Part shown: positions 26,904 to 34,749 of the stretch, one piece after another
Layout: every line of letters starts with the position of its first letter
Numbering within the stretch: position 1 is the stretch's first letter
NCBI GenBank assembly: GCA_009694805.1
Contig: SICM01000010.1
Coordinates: 1-50,028 of the forward strand
Source: Candidatus Latescibacterota bacterium
GTDB taxonomy: Bacteria > Latescibacterota > UBA2968 > SICM01
DNA: 50,028 nucleotides
Direction: 5' to 3'
Made by a program: the position numbers and the translations under genes
The notes under the pieces: generated by a model
The model's input: only the letters and a program-made list of their open reading frames with translations
What the model was told of the DNA's origin: nothing
Database searches by the model: none

Positions 26904-27736
26904 TGCCCCGTTTTGGTCTATTGAAAATTACCTCTGTTTTTGTCTTTGTCATATCTCACCAGATCTTGGCAGATGACACCCCTCTGGCGTTGATCGGCGA
27001 AACGCTGGTCCCCATCAGGTCTACGGAAATTCAGCTTGTCAACGAAGATGTCAATGTTCATGCCCATGTAAAAAAAGTGGTCGGATATGAGTGGCCGGAT
27101 GATGCTACTGTGTCGGCTACATTACGATTCAGGAATCCTACGGACAAGGATGTATCACTTTTAATCGGCTTTCCGATAGATAAAATGTTTGGTAATCCCA
27201 AAGACCCAGAAGAAGGAGGGAACTACCAAGTCGAAAAGCTGAATTTTCGCGCCGATGCCGATGGGCAAACGGTCAAACCAAGGATATTTGAAGATAAAAA
27301 TCTGGAGAGGCTCTGGTATGTATGGGAACAGACTTTTCCTGCCAAGAAGCTGATCAGCATTAAACACTCTTATTGGCTATACTGGGGTGGAAACCATATT
27401 GCCCCTGAGTCTTTCAATGTTCGCTATTTTCAGTATATCCTTACAACAGGTTCTCTCTGGCACGGCAACATAGAAAGGGCTACGATCACTATTCACTTTG
27501 ATCAAGCTTTAGATCAACGTTACTTTTACGGTTTCCCAAAACCGACTGAACAGACTGCTCGACGGGTTCAGTGGGAGTTTAAGGACTTCGAGCCCGAATC
27601 CGAGGTGGTTTTTGCCTACTCGTGGGCGTCGGACAAAATGGCTGCGCTCTCATTTGTGAAGATGATTAACAATCGCGCCAGAACAGAAGCTACGAGTATT
27701 GTTCATGAGATCAAAAGGGTAGGACTTCAAAAGTAA
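26903..27736 (+). CDS. Secreted protein of unknown function (DUF4424-like)
   Basis: 277 residues. An N-terminal signal peptide (about residues 6-22, LLKITSVFVFVISHQILA, cleavage after ILA) is followed by a beta-rich domain: DDATVSATLRFRNPTDKDVSLLIGFP and a W-rich middle (SYWLYWGGNH). The pattern resembles DUF4424-type exported proteins, but I am not sure. There is no membrane segment at the C-terminus. It overlaps the HicB-like gene by one base and shares the island's low GC. Likely periplasmic. Confidence 0.55.
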   Translation: MPRFGLLKITSVFVFVISHQILADDTPLALIGETLVPIRSTEIQLVNEDVNVHAHVKKVVGYEWPDDATVSATLRFRNPTDKDVSLLIGFPIDKMFGNPKDPEEGGNYQVEKLNFRADADGQTVKPRIFEDKNLERLWYVWEQTFPAKKLISIKHSYWLYWGGNHIAPESFNVRYFQYILTTGSLWHGNIERATITIHFDQALDQRYFYGFPKPTEQTARRVQWEFKDFEPESEVVFAYSWASDKMAALSFVKMINNRARTEATSIVHEIKRVGLQK

Positions 27737-27741
27737 TAGAG

Positions 27742-28395
27742 ATGAACACCGACATCCAAGAATACTACGCCCTCCGCGCCGAGGAGTACGAGAAGGTCTA
27801 TGCGCACCCGGAGAAGCAGGGGGACATCGCGTGGTTGAGGAGCCTTCTGCAAAGGCTGTTCGAGGGCAGGCGCGTGCTGGAGGTCTCGTGCGGCACGGGC
27901 TACTGGACGCCGGCCATGGCGGAGGTCGCGGCGTCCGTCCTGGGGGTGGATATCAACGAGTCTGTCCTGGAGATCGCCAGGAGGAAGCCGTATCCCCGGG
28001 GGAACGTCCGCTTTCAGGTCGCGGACGCGTTCGATCTCAAAAATGTGACCGGGGATTTTGACGCGGGGTTCGCTGGATTCTGGTGGTCGCACGTGTCCAG
28101 GCCACGACTCAGGGATTTCCTGGAGGCGTTTCATCGGCGGCTGCAACCCGGCGCTCTCGTCGTGTTCGCGGACAACAACTACGTGGAGGGGGTCACGCAT
28201 CCCATGTCGGACCACGTGGACGAGGACGGCAACAACTACAGCCGCAGAACCCTGGAGAGCGGCCGGCAGTACGAGGTCCTCAAGAATTTCCCGACGGAGG
28301 CGGGGGTCCGGGAGGTCCTGGAGGGTCGAGCAGATGAGATTCAGTACTTTAATTCTACTCTTTACTGGTGCGTGAGCTACCAGACTGTCTCATAA
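27742..28395 (+). CDS. Class I SAM-dependent methyltransferase
   Basis: 217 residues. Motif I is VLEVSCGTGYWTP near residue 46, followed by the acidic residue in VLGVDINES and a FDAGFAGFWWSHV motif IV region. Small-molecule methyltransferases of the Methyltransf_25 type look like this. The composition returns to GC-rich here, so it belongs to the chromosome rather than to the island. The acceptor is unknown. The oxidoreductase gene begins 10 bp downstream. Confidence 0.85.
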   Translation: MNTDIQEYYALRAEEYEKVYAHPEKQGDIAWLRSLLQRLFEGRRVLEVSCGTGYWTPAMAEVAASVLGVDINESVLEIARRKPYPRGNVRFQVADAFDLKNVTGDFDAGFAGFWWSHVSRPRLRDFLEAFHRRLQPGALVVFADNNYVEGVTHPMSDHVDEDGNNYSRRTLESGRQYEVLKNFPTEAGVREVLEGRADEIQYFNSTLYWCVSYQTVS

Positions 28396-28405
28396 GGAGT
28401 TCGTC

Positions 28406-29395
28406 ATGCCCAAGAAACCCCTCCGGATGGCGGTGGTCAGTTGCGGGGCGATTGCGCAGGCGCACCTGCGGGGGATCGCGGCGTGCGAGGACGCGGAGCT
28501 GGTCGCGGTGGTGAGCCGGGACGAGGCGCGCCGGCAGAAGGCGGCGGAGACGTTCGGGGCGAAGCGGTCGTGTGCGGACTTCGAGGAGGTCCTGAAGGAC
28601 GACGAGGTGGATGCGGTGGTGATCTGCTCGCCCAACTTCCTGCACTTCCCCTGCGCCATGGAGGCGCTTCAGGCGGGCAAGCACGTGCTGACGGAGAAGC
28701 CGGTCGCGGACTCCTATGCGGACGGGGTGACGCTAGTCGAAGAGGCGGAGCGGCGGGGGTTGAGGTTGATGTCGTCTCAGAACACCCGGTATCTGGCCGC
28801 GATGCGGAAGGCGCGGGAGATTCTGATTTCGGGGGAGATGGGGCGTCCGTTGCATCTGCTTTACACCCTGACCGGCTGGTACGAAGGGCCGGCCTCCTGG
28901 TGGAAGGACTGCAAGCGATTTCTGATCGCCAACTCCGGGAGCCATCCGCTGGACTTCTTCCCCTGGATGACCGGCGCCAAACCCGCGCGGGTCTACGCGA
29001 CGGCCCACTCCAACAAGCCGAACTTCCCCGGCGAGGACGACTTTTGTGTGCATCTGACGCTGGACAACGGGGCGCACGCGATCACGTACACGACGATCAA
29101 CTCCCGGTTCAGCCGGAGAGATATGGTCATCGTCTGTGAAAAGGGGACGCTGTTCCTGGACGGGCTGCGGACGCTCAGCCGGGATGGGGAGGTCCTTGTT
29201 GAGGGCGGGCCGGACCCTTTCGTGGAACAGATGCGGGAGTTCGTGAGCGCCGCGCTGGAGGGACGGGCGCCGGGCAACTCGGGGAGGGACGTGCTCCCCA
29301 GCCTGGCCGTCATCGACGCGGCCTATCGGTCCGTGGAGGAATGCCGGGCCGTGGCGTTGAGGCAGGACGAGGGGGGCCGGTGGGAGATTCAGTAG
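28406..29395 (+). CDS. Gfo/Idh/MocA family oxidoreductase
   Basis: 329 residues. The N-terminal Rossmann fold has VVSCGAIAQAHLRGIAACEDAELVAVV, and the family motif EKPVA occurs in HVLTEKPVADSYADG. The C-terminal alpha/beta domain includes NSGSHPLDFFPWM, with the usual catalytic His. Enzymes of this family act with NAD(P) on sugars, inositols and uronates. AAGGAG (28396-28401) precedes the ATG. The stop at 29393-29395 abuts the 61-bp repeat at 29397. It probably processes products of the neighbouring heparinase-like enzyme. Confidence 0.9.
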   Translation: MPKKPLRMAVVSCGAIAQAHLRGIAACEDAELVAVVSRDEARRQKAAETFGAKRSCADFEEVLKDDEVDAVVICSPNFLHFPCAMEALQAGKHVLTEKPVADSYADGVTLVEEAERRGLRLMSSQNTRYLAAMRKAREILISGEMGRPLHLLYTLTGWYEGPASWWKDCKRFLIANSGSHPLDFFPWMTGAKPARVYATAHSNKPNFPGEDDFCVHLTLDNGAHAITYTTINSRFSRRDMVIVCEKGTLFLDGLRTLSRDGEVLVEGGPDPFVEQMREFVSAALEGRAPGNSGRDVLPSLAVIDAAYRSVEECRAVALRQDEGGRWEIQ

Positions 29396-29396
29396 G

Positions 29397-29457
29397 CAGA
29401 AGGCATCCTTCGACTTCGCGGCCTAATGGCCGCTCCGCTCAGGACAAGGAAGGCAGA
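29397..29457. repeat. 61-bp dispersed repeat, copy 1 (left of heparinase cluster)
   Basis: Identical to 34654-34714 at 60 of 61 positions (CCTAATGG here, CCTGATGG there). It contains a hairpin GCGGCC/GGCCGC. Related in plan to the element inside metG at 13649. Confidence 0.95.
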
Positions 29458-29482
29458 TCAAAAATAAGGAGCCATAAATCTC

Positions 29483-30292
29483 ATGAAAACATGGGCCAAT
29501 ATCTATCAACAGTTCGATGCGGACTTCAGCCTGGATGTGCCCGCAGAGGGTTACGGCGGTTGGAAGCGGGCCGAGGTCGAACTTCCGATGGAACACACGG
29601 CGGTGGCGGTCATGCACGCGTGGGACTGCGGGACGCGGGAGGAGTACCCCGGCTGGCACCGCGCGGTGGAGTACATTCCGAGATCGTACGAGGTCTGTCG
29701 GAAGGTCTTTCCGGGGCTGCTGTCGGCGGTGCGGAGTTCGAAGCTGAAGCTGTTTCACGTGACGAGCGGGGGGGAGTACGGCAAGCGGTACCCGGGCTAC
29801 CGGAGGGCCGTGGAACTGGCAGGGCCGGAGCCTCCTCCCCCGGAGCGCATCCAGGCGGACCCCGGCCTGGAGCGCCTGAGGGCGTTGCGGGCAGAGCAGG
29901 TGTTCACGGGGAAGCACAATGCCCCGGACATCCAGCGCGGCTTCAAGGTTCTGGACTTTCCGGAAGAGGCCAGGCCGATGGGGGAGGAGGGGGTCGCCGA
30001 GAACACCCGGCAACTCTTCGCGCTGTGCAAGGACGCCGGGGTGAACCACCTGATCTACGTGGGGTTTGCGATCAACTGGTGCCTGCTCCTGTCGCCGGGG
30101 GGCATGGCCGAGATGCACAAGCACGGGGTGATGTGCTCGGCGATACGGCAGGCGGTGACGGCGGTGGAGAATAAAGAGACCGCGCGGCAGGAACTGTGCA
30201 AGGAGATCGGGTTGTGGCGCGTGTCCACGGCCTTCGGGTTCGTGTTCGACGTGGATGATTTTCTGGGTGCGTTGCGAAGGGAATCCGTCTGA
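29483..30292 (+). CDS. Isochorismatase/cysteine-hydrolase-like protein, paralog 1
   Basis: 269 residues. The core TAVAVMHAWDCGT strand, and LFALCKDAGVNHLIYVGFAINWC200LLLSPGGMAEMHKHG, follow the isochorismatase-fold pattern, with C200 in the place of the nucleophile. The ordinary central Lys was not identified with confidence, so the activity may differ from known amidases. A second copy lies at 33022. Long stretches are near identical between the two, including 36 exact bases (30149-30184 and 33694-33729). AAGGAG precedes ATG 29483 by about 11 nt. Family call moderate. Confidence 0.6.
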   Translation: MKTWANIYQQFDADFSLDVPAEGYGGWKRAEVELPMEHTAVAVMHAWDCGTREEYPGWHRAVEYIPRSYEVCRKVFPGLLSAVRSSKLKLFHVTSGGEYGKRYPGYRRAVELAGPEPPPPERIQADPGLERLRALRAEQVFTGKHNAPDIQRGFKVLDFPEEARPMGEEGVAENTRQLFALCKDAGVNHLIYVGFAINWCLLLSPGGMAEMHKHGVMCSAIRQAVTAVENKETARQELCKEIGLWRVSTAFGFVFDVDDFLGALRRESV

Positions 30293-30310
30293 GTTCTGTG
30301 GGGAGGGGAC

Positions 30311-33025
30311 ATGTTCTATCCTGAAAGCCTGATCCAGAAAGCGAACGTGAATGCCGCGAAGCACCCCTGGGCGGCGGAGATCCAGAGGCAGGTGATCGAG
30401 GCGGCGAAGCCGTGGATGGGGTTCTCGGACGAGGCGCTCTGGGACCTGATGTTCGGGCACACCCTCCGGCGCTCCTGGATGGTCTGGTCCAGCGGGCACT
30501 GCCCTTCGTGCAAGCAGGGGGTGCCGATGTACACCTGGAAGATCAACGCCCTGAAGGAGCCGTGGAAGCTCCGCTGCCCGCACTGCGACGAGGCGTTTCC
30601 GAAGAACGATTTTCACGCCTACTACCGCTCCGGCCTGGACGAGCACGGGGTGTTTGACCCTAAGCGGGCGGACCGGTCGCTGCTGTATAACGCCGAACAT
30701 CCTGATCCCAAAGACCCGCTTCATGGGTTCGGGGTGGATGCGGGGGAGAGCTGTTTTGACGGCCAGAACCGGTGGTGGTTCATCGGGACCTACCTGATCT
30801 ACGGGCAGTGGAAGCAGGGGGTCCACGCGGGCATCCGGAACCTGGCGGCGGCCTACACGGTCACGGGAGACCGGGCCTACGCCCACAAGGCAGGGGTGCT
30901 GCTCGACCGGGTGGCGGACCTCTATCCGTCGTTCGACTTCAAGGAGCAGGGGGTGATGTACGAGGGGCCGGGGCACGCGGGCTACGTCTCGACCTGGCAC
31001 GATGCCTGCGAGGAGACGCGGGAGATGGCGCTGGCCTACGACCAGGTCCGGGAGGCGTTGAAGGAGGATCTGGAACTGGTGCATTTTCTGTCCGGACAGG
31101 CGAAGCGCTATCGGCTGGACAATCCCAAATCGTCGGCGGAGGACGTCCTGAGGAACATCGAGGACGGTCTCCTGCGGGACCCCATCAAGAATCATGACAG
31201 GATACGCTCCAACTACCCCCGGAAGGAGGTCGCACTCCTGGTCCTCAGGATGGTCCTGGACTGGCCCCGCAACCGGGATGAGGTGATGGGGCTGATGGAC
31301 GAGATGGTCGAGAAGGCCACGGCCGTGGACGGAGTGACGGGGGAGAAGGGGCTGGCGGGGTACTCGTCGGGAGTCATCGTCGGCCTGGCGCAGTTCCTGG
31401 AGAGCTGCGCCAGGATTGAGCCGGGGTTCCTGCCCGAGATGCTCAAACGCCACCCCCGGCTGCATCAGATGTACCGGTTCCATATCGACACCTGGTGCCT
31501 CCAGCAGTACTATCCCCAGATCGGAGACACGGGGTCCTATGGCCGGAAGGTCGAGCGCTATGTGGGGGTGCAATTCTCGAAGCAACCCGGTTTGCATCCC
31601 TCCATGTACACCTTCCTGTGGCGTCTGTACGAACTCACGGGGGATGCGGCGTTCGCCCAGGTCCTGCATCACGCGAATGACCGTCGCGTGGAGGACCTGC
31701 CCCACGACCTGTTCGCGGACGACCCGGCAGCGTTTCAGAAGGCCGTGCAGGGGGTGATCGAACGAGAGGGGACGGAGATCCGGGTCGGGAGCGTGAACAA
31801 GGAGCAGTGGCACCTGGGGCTGTTGCGGTCGGGCAGAGGAGGGGATGCGCGCGTGGCCTGGCTGGACTACGACGCCGGAGGGGCGCACGGCCACCTGGAC
31901 GGCATGAACCTGGGGCTGTTCGCGAAGGGGATGGACCTGATGCCGGATTTCGGGTATCCGCCGGTCCACTATGGGGGCGGGTGGAGCGGGCCCCGATTCA
32001 ACTGGTACATCAGGACCGCCGGGCACAACACGGTGGTGGTGGACGGCAGGGACCAGAAGCGCCCGTCGGAAGGGAAGACCACACTCTGGGCGGATGGAGA
32101 CCTGTTCCGAGTGATTCGGGCGTCCGGGGCGGAACTGATGGCCGTGCAGCAGTATGAGCGCACAGTGGCGCTGATCGACATCTCTGAAGCGGACGCTTAC
32201 GTCGTGGACCTGTTCCGGGTCGCAGGCGGGACGGACCATGCCAAATTCATGCACGGTCCCTTCGGGGAGGTCGTGACGCAGGGACTGTCGCTCCAGCCGA
32301 TGGAGGACTACGGGCTGGACACGCAGATGCGCCACTTCAGAGGGGATGCGGGGGCGAAGCCGGGCTGGAGCGCGGACTGGAAGGTGGGGGACCCTTACCA
32401 GTACCTTTCGCCGGGGTCGGACATCCACCTCCGCTACACGGACCTGACGACAGAGGCGCAGGCCTGCGTCGCGGAGGCGTGGGTGTCGCTGAGTTCCCAG
32501 TCGTTCGAGCACGCCTGGGTTCCCCGCCTCATGGTCCGCCGGAAGGCGAAGGACGCGCCCCTGTCGTCCGCGTTCGTCGGGGTCATCGAGCCGTACACAG
32601 GGGCGTCGAATATCGCCCAGGTCCGACGCCTGCTGCTGGAGACGGCGGAAGGCGCGCCTTACCCCGACGCTGACGTGGCCGTTGAGGTCGAGTTGACCGA
32701 CGGGCGTCGGGACCTGTTCGTGGCCGCGGATATGGAGAACCCGGCCGGTCCCTCGCGGGCCGGGGGCCTGGTCCAGAAGGACCGGGGGCTGCGTCTGGAT
32801 GGGGATCTGTGCTGGGTCCGGCAGGATGGAAGTGGAGAGGTCCGGCGTGTCGCGCTGTGCCGGGGCCGGGCCGTGTGCGCGGGGGACGTGGAGGTCACCC
32901 TGAAGGGCGAGACGTCTTTCATCGAGATCGGCTTTGAGCAGGGGCGGGCGACGGTGGTGGCAGGCAGGGCAGAGGATGTTCAGGATGTGCGGGTCGGTGG
33001 CAAGAGCGTCTGGAGGGAGAGATGA
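30311..33025 (+). CDS. Heparinase II/III-like protein (polysaccharide lyase family)
   Basis: 904 residues. N-terminal (alpha/alpha) toroid region to about 430, with CxxC pairs at C64/C67 and C89/C92 that form a likely zinc knuckle. The C-terminal heparinase II/III beta-sandwich begins near 515 with GGAHGHLD (H526, H528) and AGHNTVVVDGRDQ, the catalytic-face motifs of the family. No signal peptide is present, so the enzyme would act in the cytoplasm on imported oligosaccharides. Expected reaction: beta-elimination at uronic acids. The next gene overlaps by 4 bp. Substrate unknown; not necessarily heparin. Confidence 0.8.
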   Translation: MFYPESLIQKANVNAAKHPWAAEIQRQVIEAAKPWMGFSDEALWDLMFGHTLRRSWMVWSSGHCPSCKQGVPMYTWKINALKEPWKLRCPHCDEAFPKNDFHAYYRSGLDEHGVFDPKRADRSLLYNAEHPDPKDPLHGFGVDAGESCFDGQNRWWFIGTYLIYGQWKQGVHAGIRNLAAAYTVTGDRAYAHKAGVLLDRVADLYPSFDFKEQGVMYEGPGHAGYVSTWHDACEETREMALAYDQVREALKEDLELVHFLSGQAKRYRLDNPKSSAEDVLRNIEDGLLRDPIKNHDRIRSNYPRKEVALLVLRMVLDWPRNRDEVMGLMDEMVEKATAVDGVTGEKGLAGYSSGVIVGLAQFLESCARIEPGFLPEMLKRHPRLHQMYRFHIDTWCLQQYYPQIGDTGSYGRKVERYVGVQFSKQPGLHPSMYTFLWRLYELTGDAAFAQVLHHANDRRVEDLPHDLFADDPAAFQKAVQGVIEREGTEIRVGSVNKEQWHLGLLRSGRGGDARVAWLDYDAGGAHGHLDGMNLGLFAKGMDLMPDFGYPPVHYGGGWSGPRFNWYIRTAGHNTVVVDGRDQKRPSEGKTTLWADGDLFRVIRASGAELMAVQQYERTVALIDISEADAYVVDLFRVAGGTDHAKFMHGPFGEVVTQGLSLQPMEDYGLDTQMRHFRGDAGAKPGWSADWKVGDPYQYLSPGSDIHLRYTDLTTEAQACVAEAWVSLSSQSFEHAWVPRLMVRRKAKDAPLSSAFVGVIEPYTGASNIAQVRRLLLETAEGAPYPDADVAVEVELTDGRRDLFVAADMENPAGPSRAGGLVQKDRGLRLDGDLCWVRQDGSGEVRRVALCRGRAVCAGDVEVTLKGETSFIEIGFEQGRATVVAGRAEDVQDVRVGGKSVWRER

Positions 33026-33834
33026 CCCTGAAGGTTCCGGCCAACTATTATCAGAATTTCGACGCGGACTTCAGCCTGGACGTGCCGACGGAGGGCTACG
33101 GCGGCTGGAAGAAGGCGGAGATCGAGATCTCCACGGCGCACACGGCGGTGGTGGTCATGCACGCGTGGGACTGCGGGACGCGGGAGCAGTACCCCGGCCT
33201 GTACAACGCGGTGGAGGAGATCCCGAGGGCGCACGAGATGTGCCGGACGGTCTTTCCGGGGCTGCTGTCGGCGGTGCGGGGCTCGAAGCTGAAGCTGTTC
33301 CACGTGGTGGGAGGCGGGGACTATTATAAAAACTATCCGGAGTATCAGAGGATCGCCGCGCTCGCAGGGCCGGAGCCGGAGCCTCTGGAACGGGTGAAGC
33401 CGGACCCCGTGCTGGAGCGCCTGAAACAGTTCAAGCGGGATCACGCGTACGTGGGGGCGCACAACGCGGCGGACGCGAAGGAGGCGTGCCAGAACCTGAA
33501 GTTCGCGCCGGAGGCCGTGCCGATGGCCGGGGAGGGGATCGCGGAGAACGGGGCCCAGCTCTTCGCGCTGTGCAAGGAGGCGGGCGTGAATCACCTGATC
33601 TACGCGGGGGTCGCGATCAACTGGTGCATCCTCCTGTCTCCGGGCGGCATGGCGGACATCCAGCGGCGCGGGGTGATGTGCTCGGCGCTGCGCCAGGCGG
33701 TGACGGCGGTGGAGAATAAAGAGACCGCGAGGGGGGAACTGTGCAAGGAGATCGCGCTCTGGCGCGTGGCCCTGGCCTTCGGGTTCGTGTTCGATGTGGA
33801 TGACTTCATCGGGGCGATCCGCCCTACTACCTGA
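33022..33834 (+). CDS. Isochorismatase/cysteine-hydrolase-like protein, paralog 2
   Basis: 270 residues, clearly homologous over its whole length to the gene at 29483 (about two thirds identical by eye). The nucleophile candidate is C202 in AINWCILLSPGGMAD. Conserved between the paralogs are DADFSLDVP, EGYGGWK, VMHAWDCGTRE, VFPGLLSAVR and AVTAVENKETA. It overlaps the heparinase stop by 4 bp (ATGA), so it is translationally coupled to it. The pair may have diverged in substrate or form a heteromer. Confidence 0.62.
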   Translation: MTLKVPANYYQNFDADFSLDVPTEGYGGWKKAEIEISTAHTAVVVMHAWDCGTREQYPGLYNAVEEIPRAHEMCRTVFPGLLSAVRGSKLKLFHVVGGGDYYKNYPEYQRIAALAGPEPEPLERVKPDPVLERLKQFKRDHAYVGAHNAADAKEACQNLKFAPEAVPMAGEGIAENGAQLFALCKEAGVNHLIYAGVAINWCILLSPGGMADIQRRGVMCSALRQAVTAVENKETARGELCKEIALWRVALAFGFVFDVDDFIGAIRPTT

Positions 33835-33852
33835 ACATCGAGGGATCATACC

Positions 33853-34647
33853 ATGGATTTTATATCCGCTGCAAGGCTTCCCGAACTCGTCGGACAGGTG
33901 ATATTCGGCCTTTCTTCCGCTGCGCTCCTGTCCGCCGTGGTCTCTCCGGCCTCCGCCGAGGAGCTGCCCACGTACACGATCCACCGGGCCGGGACGCCGA
34001 TCACGGTGGACGGGCGTCTGGACGAGCCGGCCTGGGCCGCGGCCCCGGACGTCGGGCCGTTTCGATTTCCCTGGTGGGTGTCGGGGAAGAAGGAGCAGAC
34101 CGTGGCCAAGCTCCTGTACGACGACGAGAACCTTTACGTCGCCTATATCTGTGAGGACGCCCACATCTGGGCCGAGAGCGTTCACCGAGACGGCGCCGTG
34201 TCCGCGGACGACTGCGTGGAGATCTTCGTCGCCCCAAACCCCGACCGACCCCTTGCCTACTTCAACATCGAGATGAACGTCCTGGGGGTGTTCCTGGACC
34301 AGTTCCACCCCGAGGGGCCGGGTGTGCCGGTGAAGGAGGAGTGGAACGGGAAGGGCATCCGGATTGCGACCAGCCGGGTCGGGACGCTGAATGACGACAG
34401 CGACGAGGATGACCACTGGATTTTAGAGGCGGCCATCCCGCTTCAGAACTACGCGCCGGTGGCCAGGCATATCCCGCCCAAACCTGGAGACGTGTGGCAC
34501 GTCGGCCTCAACCGTTGCGGGGGGAAGACCAACCCCCAGTACAGCCAGTGGTCCCCCAGCAACACCCCGAAACCCTCCTTCCACGTGCCGGAGTGCTTCG
34601 GGCGGATGATCTTCTCGGAGCGGTCGAGTCCGTTCTGGAGGGAATAG
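33853..34647 (+). CDS. Secreted CBM9-like carbohydrate-binding protein
   Basis: 264 residues. Signal peptide about residues 14-36 ending in VSPASA. The remainder is one CBM9-like domain: GTPITVDGRLDEPAWAAAP at its start, AKLLYDDENLYVAYICEDAHIW, DDCVEIFVAPNPD and HWILEAAIPL. CBM9-type domains bind sugar reducing ends or occur in exported outer-membrane-associated proteins. It is the only exported product of the heparinase cluster, so it may capture the substrate outside. GAGGGA precedes the ATG. Confidence 0.8.
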   Translation: MDFISAARLPELVGQVIFGLSSAALLSAVVSPASAEELPTYTIHRAGTPITVDGRLDEPAWAAAPDVGPFRFPWWVSGKKEQTVAKLLYDDENLYVAYICEDAHIWAESVHRDGAVSADDCVEIFVAPNPDRPLAYFNIEMNVLGVFLDQFHPEGPGVPVKEEWNGKGIRIATSRVGTLNDDSDEDDHWILEAAIPLQNYAPVARHIPPKPGDVWHVGLNRCGGKTNPQYSQWSPSNTPKPSFHVPECFGRMIFSERSSPFWRE

Positions 34648-34653
34648 AAAGGA

Positions 34654-34714
34654 CAGAAGGCATCCTTCGACTTCGCGGCCTGATGGCCGCTCCGCTCAGG
34701 ACAAGGAAGGCAGA
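34654..34714. repeat. 61-bp dispersed repeat, copy 2 (right of heparinase cluster)
   Basis: Same orientation as the copy at 29397-29457, one base different. It lies between two convergent genes, right after the CBM9-like gene. Confidence 0.95.
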
Positions 34715-34721
34715 AGAACCC

Positions 34722-34749
34722 CTGCTTACTGCTTACTGCCTTCTGGTTT
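34722..34749. repeat. Heptamer tandem array E, CTGCTTA units
   Basis: CTGCTTA, CTGCTTA, CTGCCTT, CTGGTTT in register, ending at the base before the ppc stop codon. AAGGCAG at 34707-34713, in the adjoining 61-bp repeat, is complementary to the third unit, so a small hairpin can form. Confidence 0.75.

Larger units (their letters stand above)
26040..27736. other. AT-richer accessory island
   Basis: From just after the esterase stop to the end of the secreted-protein gene the composition drops visibly below the surrounding GC-rich genes, and codons such as AAA, GAA, ATT and TTT become common. It holds a toxin-antitoxin pair, an orphan HicB-like gene and a secreted protein. No integrase, tRNA target or terminal repeat was seen, so boundaries are approximate. 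Acquisition by transfer is inferred. Confidence 0.65.

Noticed and set aside
29423-32512. 1029-residue antisense reading frame opposite the heparinase gene
   Set aside because: It is rich in Arg, Pro, Val and His, has no recognisable domain, and is explained by high GC at third positions of the plus-strand gene, which clearly encodes a heparinase-like protein.
29397-34714. 61-bp repeats as insertion-sequence ends
   Set aside because: They are direct, not inverted, and no transposase lies between them.
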